Assembly (NCBI RefSeq): GCF_003594935.2
Contig: NZ_CP043342.1
Span: 2,728,001 to 2,792,000, forward strand
DNA: 64,000 nucleotides
Source of the DNA: Enterobacter huaxiensis
GTDB taxonomy: Bacteria; Pseudomonadota; Gammaproteobacteria; Enterobacterales; Enterobacteriaceae
Direction of reading: 5' to 3'
The position numbers and the translations under genes are program-made. The notes under the pieces were generated by a model. That model was not told the DNA's origin. It ran no database searches and was given only the letters and a program-made list of their open reading frames with translations. Below, piece by piece: positions 9,796 to 19,484 of the stretch. Position 1 is the stretch's first letter. The number at the start of each line of letters is the position of its first letter.

Positions 9796-10230
9796 TCAAT
9801 CGCGTGACTGCAGTTCGTGGATATTTTGCTCAAGGCGAGCAATCAGTCCGATGAGCATTTCAAGCTCTTCAGGGCCGATCCCTGAAAGGATCTCGCCCCG
9901 CGTTTTGCTGATCACAGCTTCCATCTCGGTGATGATAGGCGCCGCTTTTTCAGTGAGTTTAATCCGCTTTGCGCGACGATCGCTGGCGCAGGTTTGCCGG
10001 GAGATCAGCCCCTTCTCCTCCAGCTGGTCGAGCGTACGCACCAACGAAGGCTGCTCGATACCGATCGCTTTTGCCAGTTGAATTTGCGACTGGTCGGGCG
10101 GGAGCTGATGAATGTTATGCAGCGTTACCCAATGCGTCTGTGTCAATTCCAGAGGTTTCAGGCGATGGTCAATCAGAGCACGCCAGACGCGTACTAACCT
10201 TGCCAGATCAGAACCTAATGGCGATTCCAA
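9796..10230 (-). CDS. slyA: Transcriptional regulator SlyA (MarR family)
   Basis: Dimeric winged-helix regulator that counteracts H-NS silencing and responds to small aromatic ligands. With the start used here it has 144 residues, as in E. coli. The winged helix includes [22 protein letters not shown] and the wing [13 protein letters not shown]. Start choice: AAGGAG (10242-10237) directly abuts an ATG at 10236, with no spacing, but lies six bases from the TTG at 10230. TTG therefore looks like the true start (MESPLGSD); the ATG would give 146 residues. A consensus SlyA operator overlaps its upstream region, so it is probably autoregulated. It diverges from ydhIJK. Confidence 0.93.
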   Translation of the reverse strand: MESPLGSDLARLVRVWRALIDHRLKPLELTQTHWVTLHNIHQLPPDQSQIQLAKAIGIEQPSLVRTLDQLEEKGLISRQTCASDRRAKRIKLTEKAAPIITEMEAVISKTRGEILSGIGPEELEMLIGLIARLEQNIHELQSRD

Positions 10231-10246
10231 TTTCATCTCCTTATAA

Positions 10247-10258
10247 TTAGCTTGCTAA
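10247..10258. promoter_or_regulatory. SlyA operator
   Basis: TTAGCTTGCTAA is the exact complement of the known SlyA consensus TTAGCAAGCTAA. It lies 10 bp upstream of the slyA Shine-Dalgarno region, between slyA and ydhI, fitting autorepression and possible control of ydhIJK. Confidence 0.8.
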
Positions 10259-10422
10259 GTTATTATACTGATTTTAGAATAGTGTGCAGCATTTATATTG
10301 CCAAAACAAATGCAATACTGCATTCATCGAAGTTATAAGTATGAATTACACTGAGAACTGATGCGTCATCGCGTCTCGCCAGGCCATCGTGGCACTCTCT
10401 CCATTGCAAAGGATCACTGCTC

Positions 10423-10659
10423 GTGACGTTCTCCTTAAGCTCCGCGGGGTTACCCCTTCAGGACCTGATTGTTGGTGCATCAGTCTATTTCCCTCCTCTG
10501 TTTAAAGCTGTCCTGCTGGGCTTTTTGATCTGGCTGGTCGCGCATCGCCTGCTTCGCGACTGGATGTACTCCGGCGAAATCTGGCATCCCATGTTAATGG
10601 ACCTCTCGCTGTTTGCACTTTCCGTGTGTCTTGGCCTTGCCGTGTTGATTGTGTGGTGA
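10423..10659 (+). CDS. ydhI: YdhI, DUF1656 inner membrane protein
   Basis: Small membrane protein of 78 residues with two hydrophobic segments (about 20-42 and 55-77), the size and layout of DUF1656 proteins that accompany aromatic-acid-type efflux pumps. It starts at GTG with AAAGGA nine bases upstream. It is the first gene of ydhI-ydhJ-ydhK: its TGA is followed by the ydhJ ATG after two bases. The role is inferred as an accessory part of the efflux complex; no activity of its own is known to me. In E. coli the operon is linked to SlyA. Confidence 0.88.
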   Translation: MTFSLSSAGLPLQDLIVGASVYFPPLFKAVLLGFLIWLVAHRLLRDWMYSGEIWHPMLMDLSLFALSVCLGLAVLIVW

Positions 10660-10661
10660 AT

Positions 10662-11522
10662 ATGTCTCTGAAAACGCTTAAATACTTTTCCACCCTTATC
10701 GTACTGGCCCTGGCGCTGATCGCTGGCTGGTGGCTGTGGAATTTTTACATGCAGTCGCCCTGGACGCGTGATGGCAAAATCCGCGCGGAACAGGTCAGTA
10801 TTACCCCGCAGGTTTCCGGCAGTATCACGACGCTTCTTGTTAAGGATAACCAGTTCGTTAAAAAGGGTGATGTTTTATTCCACATCGACGAGACGCCCTA
10901 CCACATCGCTATCCTCAACGCCCAGGCGCAGCTGGCGAAAGCCCAGTCTGATTTAGCCAAAGCCAACAACGAAGCGAACCGTCGCCGCCATCTCTCGCAG
11001 AATTACATTTCAGCCGAAGATTTAGACACGGCCAACATCAACGTGAAGGCTATGCAGGCCAGCGTGCATGTGGCTGAGGCCGCGCTTAAGCAGGCGCAGT
11101 GGGAGCTTACGCAGACGGTAGTCGCGGCGCCGGTGGACGGATGGGTAACCAATCTTTCTGCCCGCGTGGGCAACTACGCCACCACCGGGCAACCTGTTTT
11201 CGCCCTGGTCGACAGCCACTCCTTCTATGTTGTGGGGTATTTCGAAGAGACCAAACTCCGACATATTCAGGAAGGCGCGCCCGCAACCATTACCCTCTAC
11301 AGCGGCTCGCAAAGGTTACAGGGTCACGTATCCAGCATTGGCCGCGCGATATACGATCAGAGCGTCGAGACGGATTCCGGGCTGGTGCCGGACATCAAGC
11401 CCAACGTGCCCTGGGTGCGCCTGGCTCAGCGCGTACCGGTCCGCGTAGAGTTCGACACCTTGCCGGACAATATCACGCTGGTGTCGGGCACCACCTGCAC
11501 CGTCTCTATCGGGACGCGATAA
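10662..11522 (+). CDS. ydhJ: YdhJ, membrane fusion protein of a putative efflux pump
   Basis: Periplasmic adaptor of the HlyD/EmrA type, 286 residues, close to E. coli YdhJ (285). It has one N-terminal membrane anchor (about residues 8-27), a biotinyl-lipoyl-like barrel (SITPQVSGSI ... LFHIDETPY), an alpha-helical hairpin rich in Ala/Gln/Lys (about 75-130), and a beta-barrel domain ending VSGTTCTVSIG. The frame is open upstream to 10626 within ydhI, but the family start MSLKTLKYF at 10662 is used. It partners with YdhK; together with AaeA/AaeB they resemble pumps for aromatic carboxylates, but the substrate here is unknown. Confidence 0.93.
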   Translation: MSLKTLKYFSTLIVLALALIAGWWLWNFYMQSPWTRDGKIRAEQVSITPQVSGSITTLLVKDNQFVKKGDVLFHIDETPYHIAILNAQAQLAKAQSDLAKANNEANRRRHLSQNYISAEDLDTANINVKAMQASVHVAEAALKQAQWELTQTVVAAPVDGWVTNLSARVGNYATTGQPVFALVDSHSFYVVGYFEETKLRHIQEGAPATITLYSGSQRLQGHVSSIGRAIYDQSVETDSGLVPDIKPNVPWVRLAQRVPVRVEFDTLPDNITLVSGTTCTVSIGTR

Positions 11523-13556
11523 ATGAACCTGCAGGCTTTCTCCTGGCGCAACACGCCGTGGATTAAAGCGACGCGCCCGCAGTGGCGCTATGCGCTGCGT
11601 AACGGCATCGCGATGTGCCTTGCGCTCACGGTTGCCTATTATCTGAATCTGGACGAGCCCTACTGGGCAATGACGTCTGCGGCAGTGGTGAGCTTCCCCA
11701 CCGTTGGGGGAGTGATCAGCAAAAGCCTGGGCCGCGTGGCAGGAAGCCTGCTGGGTGCCACCGCCGCGTTAATCATCGCCGGCCATACCCTGAACGACCC
11801 GTGGCTGTTTTTACTGAGCATGGCGGCGTGGCTGGGGTTTTGCACCTGGGCCTGCGCCCATTTTACCAACAACGTCGCTTACGCCTTTCAGCTGGCCGGG
11901 TATACCGCCGCTATCATCGCCTTTCCGGTCGTCAACGTGCTGGATACCACGGAGCTGTGGGATATTGCCCAGGCGCGCGTGTGCGAAGTGATTGTCGGTA
12001 TCCTCAGCGGGGGCGTGATGATGATGATCCTCCCCAGCACCTCCGACGGCACCGCGCTGATCGCAGCGTTAAAAACCATGCATACCCGCCTGCTGGAACA
12101 CGCGAGCCTGCTCTGGCAACCCGACATCAGCGACGACATCCGCGTGGCGCATGAAAAAGTGATTGGCCAGATCCTGACCATGAATTTGCTGCGCATTCAG
12201 GCCTTCTGGAGCCACTACCGTTTCCGTCGCCAGAACGCGCTGCTGAACTACCTGCTGCATCAGCAGCTGCGCATGACCAGCGCCATCTCCAGCCTGCGCC
12301 GGATGTTGCTTAACTGGCCGTCGCCGCCGGAAGATACCCGCGCCGTGATTGAAACGCTGCTCGCGGCGCTGGCAAAACCCGATGCCGATATGTACACCGT
12401 AGCGCGTATTATCGCCCCGCTGGCCCCAACGGATGAGTATGACTACCGGCACCGCGCATTCTGGCAGCGTCTGAACTATTTTTGCCGCTTATATTTGCGC
12501 AGCAGCCGGTGGATAAAAGCCGTCGAAAACGCCACGCCGATAACCGAGTTCACCGTACCCAGCAGCCCGGCGCTGGCGCGTCATACTGACTACATGGAAG
12601 CGCTGTGGAGCGGTTTTCGCACCTTCTCCGCCCTCATGCTGGTTGGCGCCTGGAGTATTACCACGCAGTGGGAGTCCGGCAGCGCCGCGTTAACCCTGGC
12701 CGCCATCAGCTGCGTTCTGTACTCCGTTGTTGCCTCCCCCTTTAACTCCCTGACGCTGCTGCTGCGCACGCTGGTGCTGCTTTCGCTGTTTAGCTTTGTC
12801 GTGAAGTTTGGGCTGATGGTGCAAGTCAGCGACCTATGGCAGTTCCTGCTGTTTCTCTTTCCCCTCTTAACCACCATGCAGCTGCTGAAGCTGCAGATGC
12901 CTAAGCTGGCCGGCCTGTGGGGGCAGCTCATCGTGTTTATGGGCTCGTTTATCTCGGTCACCAATCCGCCGGTGTATGATTACGCGGATTTTCTTAACGA
13001 CAATCTGGCGAAGATCCTCGGCGTGGGGCTTGCGTGGCTGGCCTTCGCGGTGCTTCGCCCGGGTTCGGATGCCCGTAAAAGCCGCCGTCATATTCGCGAG
13101 CTGCGCCGAGGGTTTGTCGATCAGCTCAGCCGGAAGCCCCACCTGCGCGAGAGCGAATATGAATCGCTGGTGTATCACCATGTCAGCCAGCTGAATAACA
13201 GCCAGGACTCTCTTTCCCGCCGCTGGCTATTGCGCTGGGGCGTGGTGCTGCTGAACTGTTCACATGTCGTCTGGCAGCTGCGCGCGTGGGAGACGCGTTC
13301 TGACCCGCTTTCGCAGGTCCGCGATGTTTGCATTGCCCTGCTGCGGGATGTGATGAGCGAGCGCGGTGTTCAGCAGCGTCCGCTCAGCCTGACGCTCGCC
13401 GAGCTTCAGCGCATTTGCGATACACTCGCCCGGCATCATTTACCGGCAGCGCGGGATTTAGCCTCGATAATATGGCGGCTGCACTGCTCGCTATCACAGC
13501 TCGAGCAGGCCCCGCCGCCGGGAACGATTGGGGGTCAGATAACCCCGCAGGCGTAG
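11523..13556 (+). CDS. ydhK: YdhK, FUSC-type aromatic-acid-exporter-family membrane protein
   Basis: Inner-membrane pump subunit of the ArAE/FUSC family, 677 residues (E. coli YdhK 670). It has two membrane halves (about residues 20-165 and 360-510), each with five to six hydrophobic segments including [19 protein letters not shown], separated by and followed by soluble domains. Its ATG directly follows the ydhJ stop codon, indicating tight coupling. The 3' end overlaps the convergent sodC by 22 bp. Substrates are not established; export of aromatic or other toxic weak acids is the family inference. Confidence 0.93.
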   Translation: MNLQAFSWRNTPWIKATRPQWRYALRNGIAMCLALTVAYYLNLDEPYWAMTSAAVVSFPTVGGVISKSLGRVAGSLLGATAALIIAGHTLNDPWLFLLSMAAWLGFCTWACAHFTNNVAYAFQLAGYTAAIIAFPVVNVLDTTELWDIAQARVCEVIVGILSGGVMMMILPSTSDGTALIAALKTMHTRLLEHASLLWQPDISDDIRVAHEKVIGQILTMNLLRIQAFWSHYRFRRQNALLNYLLHQQLRMTSAISSLRRMLLNWPSPPEDTRAVIETLLAALAKPDADMYTVARIIAPLAPTDEYDYRHRAFWQRLNYFCRLYLRSSRWIKAVENATPITEFTVPSSPALARHTDYMEALWSGFRTFSALMLVGAWSITTQWESGSAALTLAAISCVLYSVVASPFNSLTLLLRTLVLLSLFSFVVKFGLMVQVSDLWQFLLFLFPLLTTMQLLKLQMPKLAGLWGQLIVFMGSFISVTNPPVYDYADFLNDNLAKILGVGLAWLAFAVLRPGSDARKSRRHIRELRRGFVDQLSRKPHLRESEYESLVYHHVSQLNNSQDSLSRRWLLRWGVVLLNCSHVVWQLRAWETRSDPLSQVRDVCIALLRDVMSERGVQQRPLSLTLAELQRICDTLARHHLPAARDLASIIWRLHCSLSQLEQAPPPGTIGGQITPQA

Positions 13557-14053
13557 CGTGCCCCGCCGCCGCCAAGCGGTTTGGGCCGATCGGACATGTT
13601 ATCGCCGCCGACGTGGACCATCAGCGCTTTGCCTTTGACCTCATCCAGCTTTTTCAACCGTGGGGCGACAACCGGGTCCGTGGCTTTGCCGTCGTTGTTG
13701 ACCACCAGCACCGGCAGGTCGCCAAGGTGACCCATGCCGTCAGGCCCTTCATGTTTACCTGAATGCTGCGGGTCGAGGTGGCCGCCTGCGGCCTCTGCCG
13801 CCGAGGCTTTACCCTCTTTCAGAGCGGGCTGACAGCTGCCTTTGGCATGCACATGGAATCCATGCTCGCCGGGAGGAAGGGCTTTGAGATTAGGCGCAAA
13901 CTCCAGCCCCTTATCGGTTTCGGTGATTTTCACCGTTCCGATGGACTGGCCTACACCCTGTGAGGTGACGAGATTCAGTTCCACTTCGTCGCTGGCTGCC
14001 TGCGCCCCTGCGCAAACAACCAGCGTAACGACTGCCAGAGCAAAACGCTTCAT
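13535..14053 (-). CDS. sodC: Periplasmic superoxide dismutase [Cu-Zn] SodC
   Basis: Converts superoxide to oxygen and hydrogen peroxide in the periplasm. It has 172 residues with a Sec signal peptide (about 1-20, AGAQAA). Copper ligands are in [10 protein letters not shown] (H67, H69), zinc and bridging ligands in the [18 protein letters not shown] segment, and a copper His lies in LMVHVGGDN. The two disulfide Cys (C74 and the C-terminal YACGVI) are present. AGGAGG lies upstream of the ATG. Its 3' end overlaps ydhK in the opposite direction by 22 bp. Confidence 0.95.
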   Translation of the reverse strand: MKRFALAVVTLVVCAGAQAASDEVELNLVTSQGVGQSIGTVKITETDKGLEFAPNLKALPPGEHGFHVHAKGSCQPALKEGKASAAEAAGGHLDPQHSGKHEGPDGMGHLGDLPVLVVNNDGKATDPVVAPRLKKLDEVKGKALMVHVGGDNMSDRPKPLGGGGARYACGVI

Positions 14054-14133
14054 ATGACCTCCTCGGGTTATTTTTTGCCCCTTAAGTGTATACCAGGGGC
14101 AGAGATTTCACCGGAAAGGCCTCTTTTAGCGGA

Positions 14134-15030
14134 TTAAGGTACGTCGTAGCCCAGCGCGGCTTTACGGATGCGGAACCACTGCTGGCGGGTCATCTGCAGC
14201 TCTTCCGCTGCCAGCGCGGAACGCACGCGCTCAATTTTACCGGAGCCAATAATCGGCAGCGGCTGGGATGGCAGGCGCAGGATCCACGCGTACACCACCT
14301 GTTCAATGCTCTCAGCGTTGAGCTCGCGGGAAATGGTTTCAAGCTCATCGCGTAACGGCTGGAACTCATCATCGTTAAACAGACGGCCACCGCCCAGGCA
14401 CGACCATGCCATAGGACGAATGCGCAGCTGCTGGAGCTGATCGAGCGTGCCGTCCAGCAGCAGAGGCTGGTGAACCGGAGAGATTTCGACCTGATTTGTC
14501 GCCAGCGTAAACGGCAGGCGGGACTGGAGAAGCGCAAACTGCGCCGGAGTGAAGTTAGACACGCCGAAATGACGGACCTTGCCGCTCTGGTGGAGATTCA
14601 GGAACGCCTCCGCCACGTCGTCGGCGTTCATCAGCGGATCGGGACGGTGGATCAGCAGCAGGTCGATATAGTCCGTCGCCAGATTTACCAGCGATTGCTC
14701 AGCGCTTTTCACGATGTGCGCGCTGTCGGTGATGTAATGACCGAGAGCGTGTTCAGGTTTCGCGGTGGTCGCAATCCCGCACTTGGTCACGATCTCCATA
14801 CGCTGACGAAGCGCCGGATTCAGCTTCAATGCTTCACCAAATGCGGCTTCGCACTGATAGCCGCCGTAGATATCAGCATGATCGACCGTGGTAATGCCTA
14901 AATCGAGATGCTCTTCAATAAAGCTCGCGAGCTGAAGGGGGGACATATTCCAGTCCATCAGACGCCAGTAGCCCATCACAAAACGGGAGAATTCCGGGCC
15001 CTGGGGGGCAAGGGTAATACGCTGAACCAT
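14134..15030 (-). CDS. ydhF: Aldo/keto reductase family oxidoreductase YdhF
   Basis: NADPH-dependent (beta/alpha)8 barrel of the aldo/keto reductase superfamily, 298 residues, matching E. coli YdhF. The catalytic tetrad is visible: D50, Y55, K83 and H128. The C-terminal GSGKIERVRSAL motif binds the cofactor phosphate. CGAGGAAATTGTT precedes the ATG. The natural substrate is unknown. It lies between sodC and ydhL, as in E. coli. Confidence 0.92.
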   Translation of the reverse strand: MVQRITLAPQGPEFSRFVMGYWRLMDWNMSPLQLASFIEEHLDLGITTVDHADIYGGYQCEAAFGEALKLNPALRQRMEIVTKCGIATTAKPEHALGHYITDSAHIVKSAEQSLVNLATDYIDLLLIHRPDPLMNADDVAEAFLNLHQSGKVRHFGVSNFTPAQFALLQSRLPFTLATNQVEISPVHQPLLLDGTLDQLQQLRIRPMAWSCLGGGRLFNDDEFQPLRDELETISRELNAESIEQVVYAWILRLPSQPLPIIGSGKIERVRSALAAEELQMTRQQWFRIRKAALGYDVP

Positions 15031-15078
15031 AACAATTTCCTCGAGGAAGTAATGGTATCAGTATACGCAATTACCTCG

Positions 15079-15318
15079 CTAAAACAGTGAAGGTTGCTGC
15101 GGTTCTTCGGTTTCCCCCGCTTTGTTTGCGCGAATTTTACGCAGCAGACGCTGCCGGCAGAGGCGAATGACGTCCTGCTTTTGGGTATCGCTAAAGTTTT
15201 GCCAGTTAAATCGCTCGTCGCGGGTGCGCATACATCCTCGACAATATCCACGCTCATCCACCTGACAAATACCCCGGCACGGGCTCTGGATGGGGAAAAA
15301 CTCCAGTTGCTCTGCCAC
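15079..15318 (-). CDS. ydhL: YdhL, DUF1289 small Cys-rich protein
   Basis: Small cytoplasmic protein of 79 residues. It has the four-Cys DUF1289 core CRGICQVDERGYCRGCMR, which suggests metal or Fe-S binding; the function is unknown. The frame is open from 15402, but a GTG at 15318 (MAEQLEFFPI) follows GGAGG closely and gives exactly the E. coli length, so it is chosen as the start. It diverges from the eptA-like gene. Confidence 0.88.
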   Translation of the reverse strand: MAEQLEFFPIQSPCRGICQVDERGYCRGCMRTRDERFNWQNFSDTQKQDVIRLCRQRLLRKIRANKAGETEEPQQPSLF

Positions 15319-15466
15319 ACACACCTCCATACACCGTTGCTCACCTACAGTGAAGACGCTAAACGCCTTAGGTGCAAGGGCATTACCACAGTTTTGTGGC
15401 ATTAAGGTTTCACTAATCTTCCGTACCTATACTTGCATCATCAATATAACGACTGGTTTGTAGACA

Positions 15467-17107
15467 ATGTGGTTTGCTAAAAAGTTACAGTGTAACGATA
15501 TTAAATTCACTCTGGGCTGCGCGCTCTTCTTCACCGTACTCAACGCGCTCTTTATTCAGCGCAGCTGGGCCATAATTGCGCCAGCGCAGCTGCATGACAT
15601 CTTATTCGCCGCTTCCGTGCCGCTGGTGTTGTTCTGCGGCTGGGTCATTATCTTTAGCGTGCTCAATATCCCGTACCTTCGTAAACCACTGCTGATCCTG
15701 TTAACCATGGGATGCGCGGGAGCGACGTACTTTATGTATACCTACGGCGCGGTTATCGATCAGAACATGATCGTAAACGTGTTCGAAACGAACTCTCAGG
15801 AAGCTACCGCGCTGGTCACGCCGCAGATGCTCGTGTGGATTGCCGTAGCAGGCCTGCTCCCCTCCTTTGTGCTGGCCTTGACCCGCATTCGTACCGGTAA
15901 ATGGTGGTATGCCCTGCTGATGCGTTTTGCCGCGATGCTCGGCGCGCTTCTGGTGATTATTTTAGTCGCCGCGGTGTTCTATAAGGATTACGCCTCGCTG
16001 TTTCGCAACAATAAAAGCATCGTCAAGATGGTTACCCCGGCGAACTACGTCAGCGCGGTGGTCAAATACAGTAAGATGCGCTGGTTTGCCGGCGACCAAA
16101 CTCTGGTTCGCATTGGCGAAGATGCCCATAAAGGCCCCGTGATTACCGGGCAGCAAAAGAAGACCGTTCTGGTGCTGGTTGTCGGAGAAGCCTCGCGCGC
16201 GGCAAACTACTCGCTCAACGGGTATAACCGTGAAACAAACCCAGAACTGAAAAAACAGGATGTCATTAACTTCCCGCAGGCTTCTTCCTGTGGGACGGAA
16301 ACCGCAGTGTCGGTTCCCTGCATGTTCTCCGGGATGCCGCGTAAAAAATACGATGCTGACCTGGCGCGTCATCAGGAGGGATTACTTGACGTGCTGGGCC
16401 ACGCCGGCATCAACCTGCTGTGGCGCGACAACGACGGCGGCTGTAAAGGAGCCTGTGACCGCGTACCGCACACGGACATGACCCAGTGGAAACTGGATCA
16501 GTTCTGCAAAGACAAGTCCTGCATTGATGATGTGAATCTCTATCGTCTGGATAACGTACTGGACGGACTGAAGCAGGATACCGTGCTGGTTATCCACCTG
16601 ATGGGCAGCCACGGTCCGGCCTACTACAACCGTTATCCCGGCGCGTTCCGCCAGTTCACGCCGACCTGTGATACCAACGAAATTCAGGATTGCGATCATC
16701 AGGCGCTGATTAACACCTATGACAACACCATCCTGTACACGGACAGCGTGGTCAGTAAAACGATCGACGCGCTGAAGGCTCGCCAGGCAAGCATGAATAC
16801 GGCGCTGATCTACCTCTCAGATCACGGTGAATCGCTGGGTGAAAGCGGAATTTACCTTCACGGTACGCCGTATATGCTGGCACCAGAGCAGCAAACGCAC
16901 ATTCCGTTTATGGTCTGGCTGTCACAGGACTATGCGAAAAACTATGGCGTTAACGCGCAGTGTCTGCGCGACAGTGCGGCAAAAAATGCGGTTTCACAAG
17001 ACAATCTGTTCTCCACGGTACTGGGCATGATGGATGTTAAATCAGGGGTTTATCAGCAGCAGATGGATATTTTAAACGCATGTCGTCACGAAACGCGCTT
17101 GCAATAG
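15467..17107 (+). CDS. EptA-type phosphoethanolamine transferase
   Basis: Inner-membrane enzyme predicted to move phosphoethanolamine from phosphatidylethanolamine to lipid A. It has 546 residues (E. coli EptA 547) and shares long stretches with it, such as YKDYASLFRNNK and VRIGEDAH. Five membrane segments lie in residues 1-172, followed by a periplasmic alkaline-phosphatase-like domain: metal ligands E241, D452 and H453, nucleophile T279 in SCGTETAVSVPC, further His in GSHGP (H382), and conserved disulfide Cys. In E. coli eptA is in an operon with basSR; here it stands alone between ydhL and nemR. Its TAG stop lies inside the NemR palindrome, 26 bp before nemR. Which glycolipid it modifies, and any effect on polymyxin susceptibility, is inference. 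Confidence 0.9.
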   Translation: MWFAKKLQCNDIKFTLGCALFFTVLNALFIQRSWAIIAPAQLHDILFAASVPLVLFCGWVIIFSVLNIPYLRKPLLILLTMGCAGATYFMYTYGAVIDQNMIVNVFETNSQEATALVTPQMLVWIAVAGLLPSFVLALTRIRTGKWWYALLMRFAAMLGALLVIILVAAVFYKDYASLFRNNKSIVKMVTPANYVSAVVKYSKMRWFAGDQTLVRIGEDAHKGPVITGQQKKTVLVLVVGEASRAANYSLNGYNRETNPELKKQDVINFPQASSCGTETAVSVPCMFSGMPRKKYDADLARHQEGLLDVLGHAGINLLWRDNDGGCKGACDRVPHTDMTQWKLDQFCKDKSCIDDVNLYRLDNVLDGLKQDTVLVIHLMGSHGPAYYNRYPGAFRQFTPTCDTNEIQDCDHQALINTYDNTILYTDSVVSKTIDALKARQASMNTALIYLSDHGESLGESGIYLHGTPYMLAPEQQTHIPFMVWLSQDYAKNYGVNAQCLRDSAAKNAVSQDNLFSTVLGMMDVKSGVYQQQMDILNACRHETRLQ

Positions 17108-17122
17108 ACCGAACGGTCTATT
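17103..17122. promoter_or_regulatory. NemR operator palindrome
   Basis: AATAGACC-GAAC-GGTCTATT is a perfect dyad with 8-bp arms just upstream of nemR, matching the arrangement of the NemR operator of the E. coli nemRA-gloA operon. The stop codon of the upstream eptA-like gene (17105-17107) lies within it. A right half-site GGTCTA recurs at 17768-17773, upstream of nemA. Confidence 0.75.
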
Positions 17123-17133
17123 AGAGTGCGGCC

Positions 17134-17733
17134 ATGAGCAGAAATACTGAACACGATACGCGCGAACATTTACTGGCGACCGGCGAGCGTCTTTGCATGC
17201 ACCGCGGTTTCACCGGTATGGGGCTGAGCGAGTTACTCAAAACCGCCGAGGTGCCGAAGGGGTCGTTTTACCACTACTTCCGCTCCAAAGAGGCGTTTGG
17301 CGTGGCGATGCTGGAGCGGCACTATGCCAGCTACCATCAGCGCCTGGCCACCCACTTCGCCAGCGGTGAAGGTAACTATCGCGATCGCGTTCTGAATTAC
17401 TATCAGGAAACGCTGACACAGTTCTGTCAGCAGGGCATCATCAGCGGTTGCCTGACGGTAAAGCTCTCTGCCGAAGTGTGCGATCTTTCCGAAGATATGC
17501 GCACGGCGATGGATAAAGGTGCCACCGGCGTGATCGCCCTTCTGGCGAAGGCGCTGGAGAAAGGCCGTGATGAAAAAACGCTGGCCTTCACCGGCGAACC
17601 GTTAACGCAGGCGCAGGTATTGTATGCCCTCTGGCTGGGCGCCAACCTGCAGGCCAAGATTTCTCGCAGTGCCGTGCCGCTCGAAAGCGCGCTGGCACAT
17701 GTGAAAAGCAGTATTACAGCGCCTGGCGTGTAG
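17134..17733 (+). CDS. nemR: Transcriptional repressor NemR (TetR family)
   Basis: Redox- and electrophile-sensing repressor of nemA and gloA, 199 residues, the same length as E. coli NemR. It has an N-terminal HTH ([22 protein letters not shown]). Sensor Cys106 (SGCLTV) and its partner Lys175 (LQAKIS), which form a reversible sulfenamide-type bond in E. coli, are both kept, as are C21, C98 and C116. It responds to N-ethylmaleimide, hypochlorite and methylglyoxal in E. coli. The operator dyad lies at 17103-17122, within and just after the end of the eptA-like gene. Confidence 0.95.
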   Translation: MSRNTEHDTREHLLATGERLCMHRGFTGMGLSELLKTAEVPKGSFYHYFRSKEAFGVAMLERHYASYHQRLATHFASGEGNYRDRVLNYYQETLTQFCQQGIISGCLTVKLSAEVCDLSEDMRTAMDKGATGVIALLAKALEKGRDEKTLAFTGEPLTQAQVLYALWLGANLQAKISRSAVPLESALAHVKSSITAPGV

Positions 17734-17786
17734 CAGGCGTTTTTATTTACTTAATCACTAGTCGACTGGTCTACTCAGGAGTCTTT

Positions 17787-18884
17787 ATGTCCGCTGAAAA
17801 GTTATTTACCCCACTGAAAGTGGGTGCCGTTACCGCACCAAACCGCGTGTTTATGGCTCCACTCACCCGTCTGCGCAGCATTGAACCGGGTGACATCCCT
17901 ACCCCTCTGATGGGTGAATATTACCGTCAGCGCGCCAGCTCTGGTCTGATTATCTCTGAGGCCACGCAGATTTCCGCCCAGGCGAAAGGCTATGCGGGTG
18001 CGCCTGGCCTGCACAGCCCGGAACAGATCGCCGCGTGGAAGAAAATCACCGCTGGCGTGCACGCTGAAGATGGCCGCATTGCGGTGCAGCTGTGGCATAC
18101 CGGCCGTATTTCTCACAGCAGCATTCAGCCTGGCGGCCAGGCGCCGGTCTCCGCCTCTGCCCTGAGCGCGAACACCCGCACCTCTCTGCGTGACGAGAAC
18201 GGCCAGGCTATTCGCGTTGATACCTCCATGCCGCGCGCGCTGGAGCTGGACGAGATCCCGGGCATCGTCAACGATTTCCGTCAGGCCGTTGCCAACGCCC
18301 GTGAAGCCGGTTTTGACATGGTAGAGCTGCACTCTGCGCACGGTTACCTGCTGCACCAGTTCCTGTCACCGTCCTCCAACCATCGTACCGACCAGTACGG
18401 CGGCAGCGTTGAAAACCGCGCGCGTCTGGTGCTGGAAGTGGTGGATGCAGTATGTAAAGAGTGGAGCGCAGACCGTATTGGTATTCGCGTCTCTCCGATC
18501 GGTTCTTTCCAGAACGTCGACAACGGCCCGAACGAAGAAGCCGATGCTCTGTATCTGATCGAAGAGCTGGCGAAACGCGGTATCGCCTATCTGCACATGT
18601 CCGAGCCGGACTGGGCCGGCGGCCAGCCTTACACCGAATCCTTCCGTCAGAAAGTGCGCGAGCGCTTCCACGGCGCGATCATCGGCGCGGGCGCCTACAC
18701 GCCGGAGAAAGCGGAAGATCTGATCGGTAAAGGCCTGATCGACGCGGTCGCCTTCGGTCGCGATTACATCGCTAACCCGGACCTCGTTGCGCGTCTGCAG
18801 AAGAAAGCCGAGCTGAACCCGCAGCGCCCTGAAAGCTTCTATGGCGGCGGCGCAGAAGGCTACACCGACTATCCTTCTCTGTAA
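17787..18884 (+). CDS. nemA: N-ethylmaleimide reductase NemA (Old Yellow Enzyme family)
   Basis: FMN-dependent ene-reductase that reduces activated double bonds, nitro compounds and other electrophiles using NADPH. It has 365 residues with the Old Yellow Enzyme TIM barrel: N-terminal FMN motif APLTRLRS, active-site [14 protein letters not shown] with the conserved His/Tyr region, and phosphate-binding [16 protein letters not shown] precedes the ATG. It lies 53 bp after nemR and upstream of gloA, forming the known detoxification operon. Confidence 0.96.
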   Translation: MSAEKLFTPLKVGAVTAPNRVFMAPLTRLRSIEPGDIPTPLMGEYYRQRASSGLIISEATQISAQAKGYAGAPGLHSPEQIAAWKKITAGVHAEDGRIAVQLWHTGRISHSSIQPGGQAPVSASALSANTRTSLRDENGQAIRVDTSMPRALELDEIPGIVNDFRQAVANAREAGFDMVELHSAHGYLLHQFLSPSSNHRTDQYGGSVENRARLVLEVVDAVCKEWSADRIGIRVSPIGSFQNVDNGPNEEADALYLIEELAKRGIAYLHMSEPDWAGGQPYTESFRQKVRERFHGAIIGAGAYTPEKAEDLIGKGLIDAVAFGRDYIANPDLVARLQKKAELNPQRPESFYGGGAEGYTDYPSL

Positions 18885-18901
18885 TCCCCCTTTGTGCATT
18901 G

Positions 18902-18925
18902 ATAGCGGCGATACTTCGCCGCTAT
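18902..18925 (+). terminator. Hairpin between nemA and gloA
   Basis: A 10-bp stem ATAGCGGCGA / TCGCCGCTAT with a TACT loop follows nemA. There is no T tract, so it may be a processing or attenuating stem rather than a full terminator; gloA is also read from its own promoter in E. coli. Confidence 0.5.
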
Positions 18926-18983
18926 ACTAAAACATCGTTTCTGTTCAAAAAGATCATCCATTCCATTGGTTAATGAGGAAATT

Positions 18984-19391
18984 ATGCGCCTACTTCACAC
19001 CATGCTGCGCGTTGGCGACCTGCAGCGTTCTGTCGATTTCTACACTAACGTTCTGGGTATGACGCTGCTGCGCACCAGCGAAAACCCGGAATATAAATAT
19101 TCCCTGGCGTTCGTCGGTTACGGCCCGGAATCTGATGAAGCGGTCATTGAGCTGACCTATAACTGGGGCGTAGAAAGCTACGAGCTGGGAACCGCGTACG
19201 GCCATATCGCGCTGGAAGTGGATAACGCAGCTGAAGCCTGCGAACGTATCCGCAGCAACGGCGGTAACGTGACCCGCGAAGCTGGTCCGGTAAAAGGCGG
19301 CACCACGGTGATTGCCTTTGTTGAAGATCCCGACGGTTACAAAATCGAGCTGATCGAAGCCAAAGATGCCGGTCGCGGCCTGGGCAACTGA
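18984..19391 (+). CDS. gloA: Glyoxalase I
   Basis: Lactoylglutathione lyase: converts the methylglyoxal-glutathione hemithioacetal to S-lactoylglutathione. It has 135 residues, as in E. coli. Metal ligands by homology are H5 (LLHTM), E56 (VIELTY), H74 (YGHIAL) and E122 (YKIELIE), the Ni-type short form. A start 18 bases upstream is possible, but ATG 18984 behind GAGGAAATT fits the family. As the last gene of nemR-nemA-gloA it links electrophile sensing to methylglyoxal removal. Confidence 0.96.
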   Translation: MRLLHTMLRVGDLQRSVDFYTNVLGMTLLRTSENPEYKYSLAFVGYGPESDEAVIELTYNWGVESYELGTAYGHIALEVDNAAEACERIRSNGGNVTREAGPVKGGTTVIAFVEDPDGYKIELIEAKDAGRGLGN

Positions 19392-19398
19392 TCCCGCA

Positions 19399-19425
19399 GG
19401 GCGCAATATGCGCCCGTAGTTTTAC
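19399..19425 (+). terminator. gloA terminator
   Basis: GGGCGCA / TGCGCCC stem with a 3-base loop starts 8 bp after the gloA stop and is followed by GTAGTTTTAC, a modest T tract. Confidence 0.6.
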
Positions 19426-19484
19426 TTCCCCTCTCAAAATTTGCCATAATGCGCACTGCTTTTTTCCCCTTGTAAGAGACCCTG

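Noticed and set aside
15467-17107. Calling the phosphoethanolamine transferase an acquired mcr gene
   Set aside because: The sequence resembles chromosomal EptA over its length, codon use looks native, and there is no insertion sequence or plasmid context.
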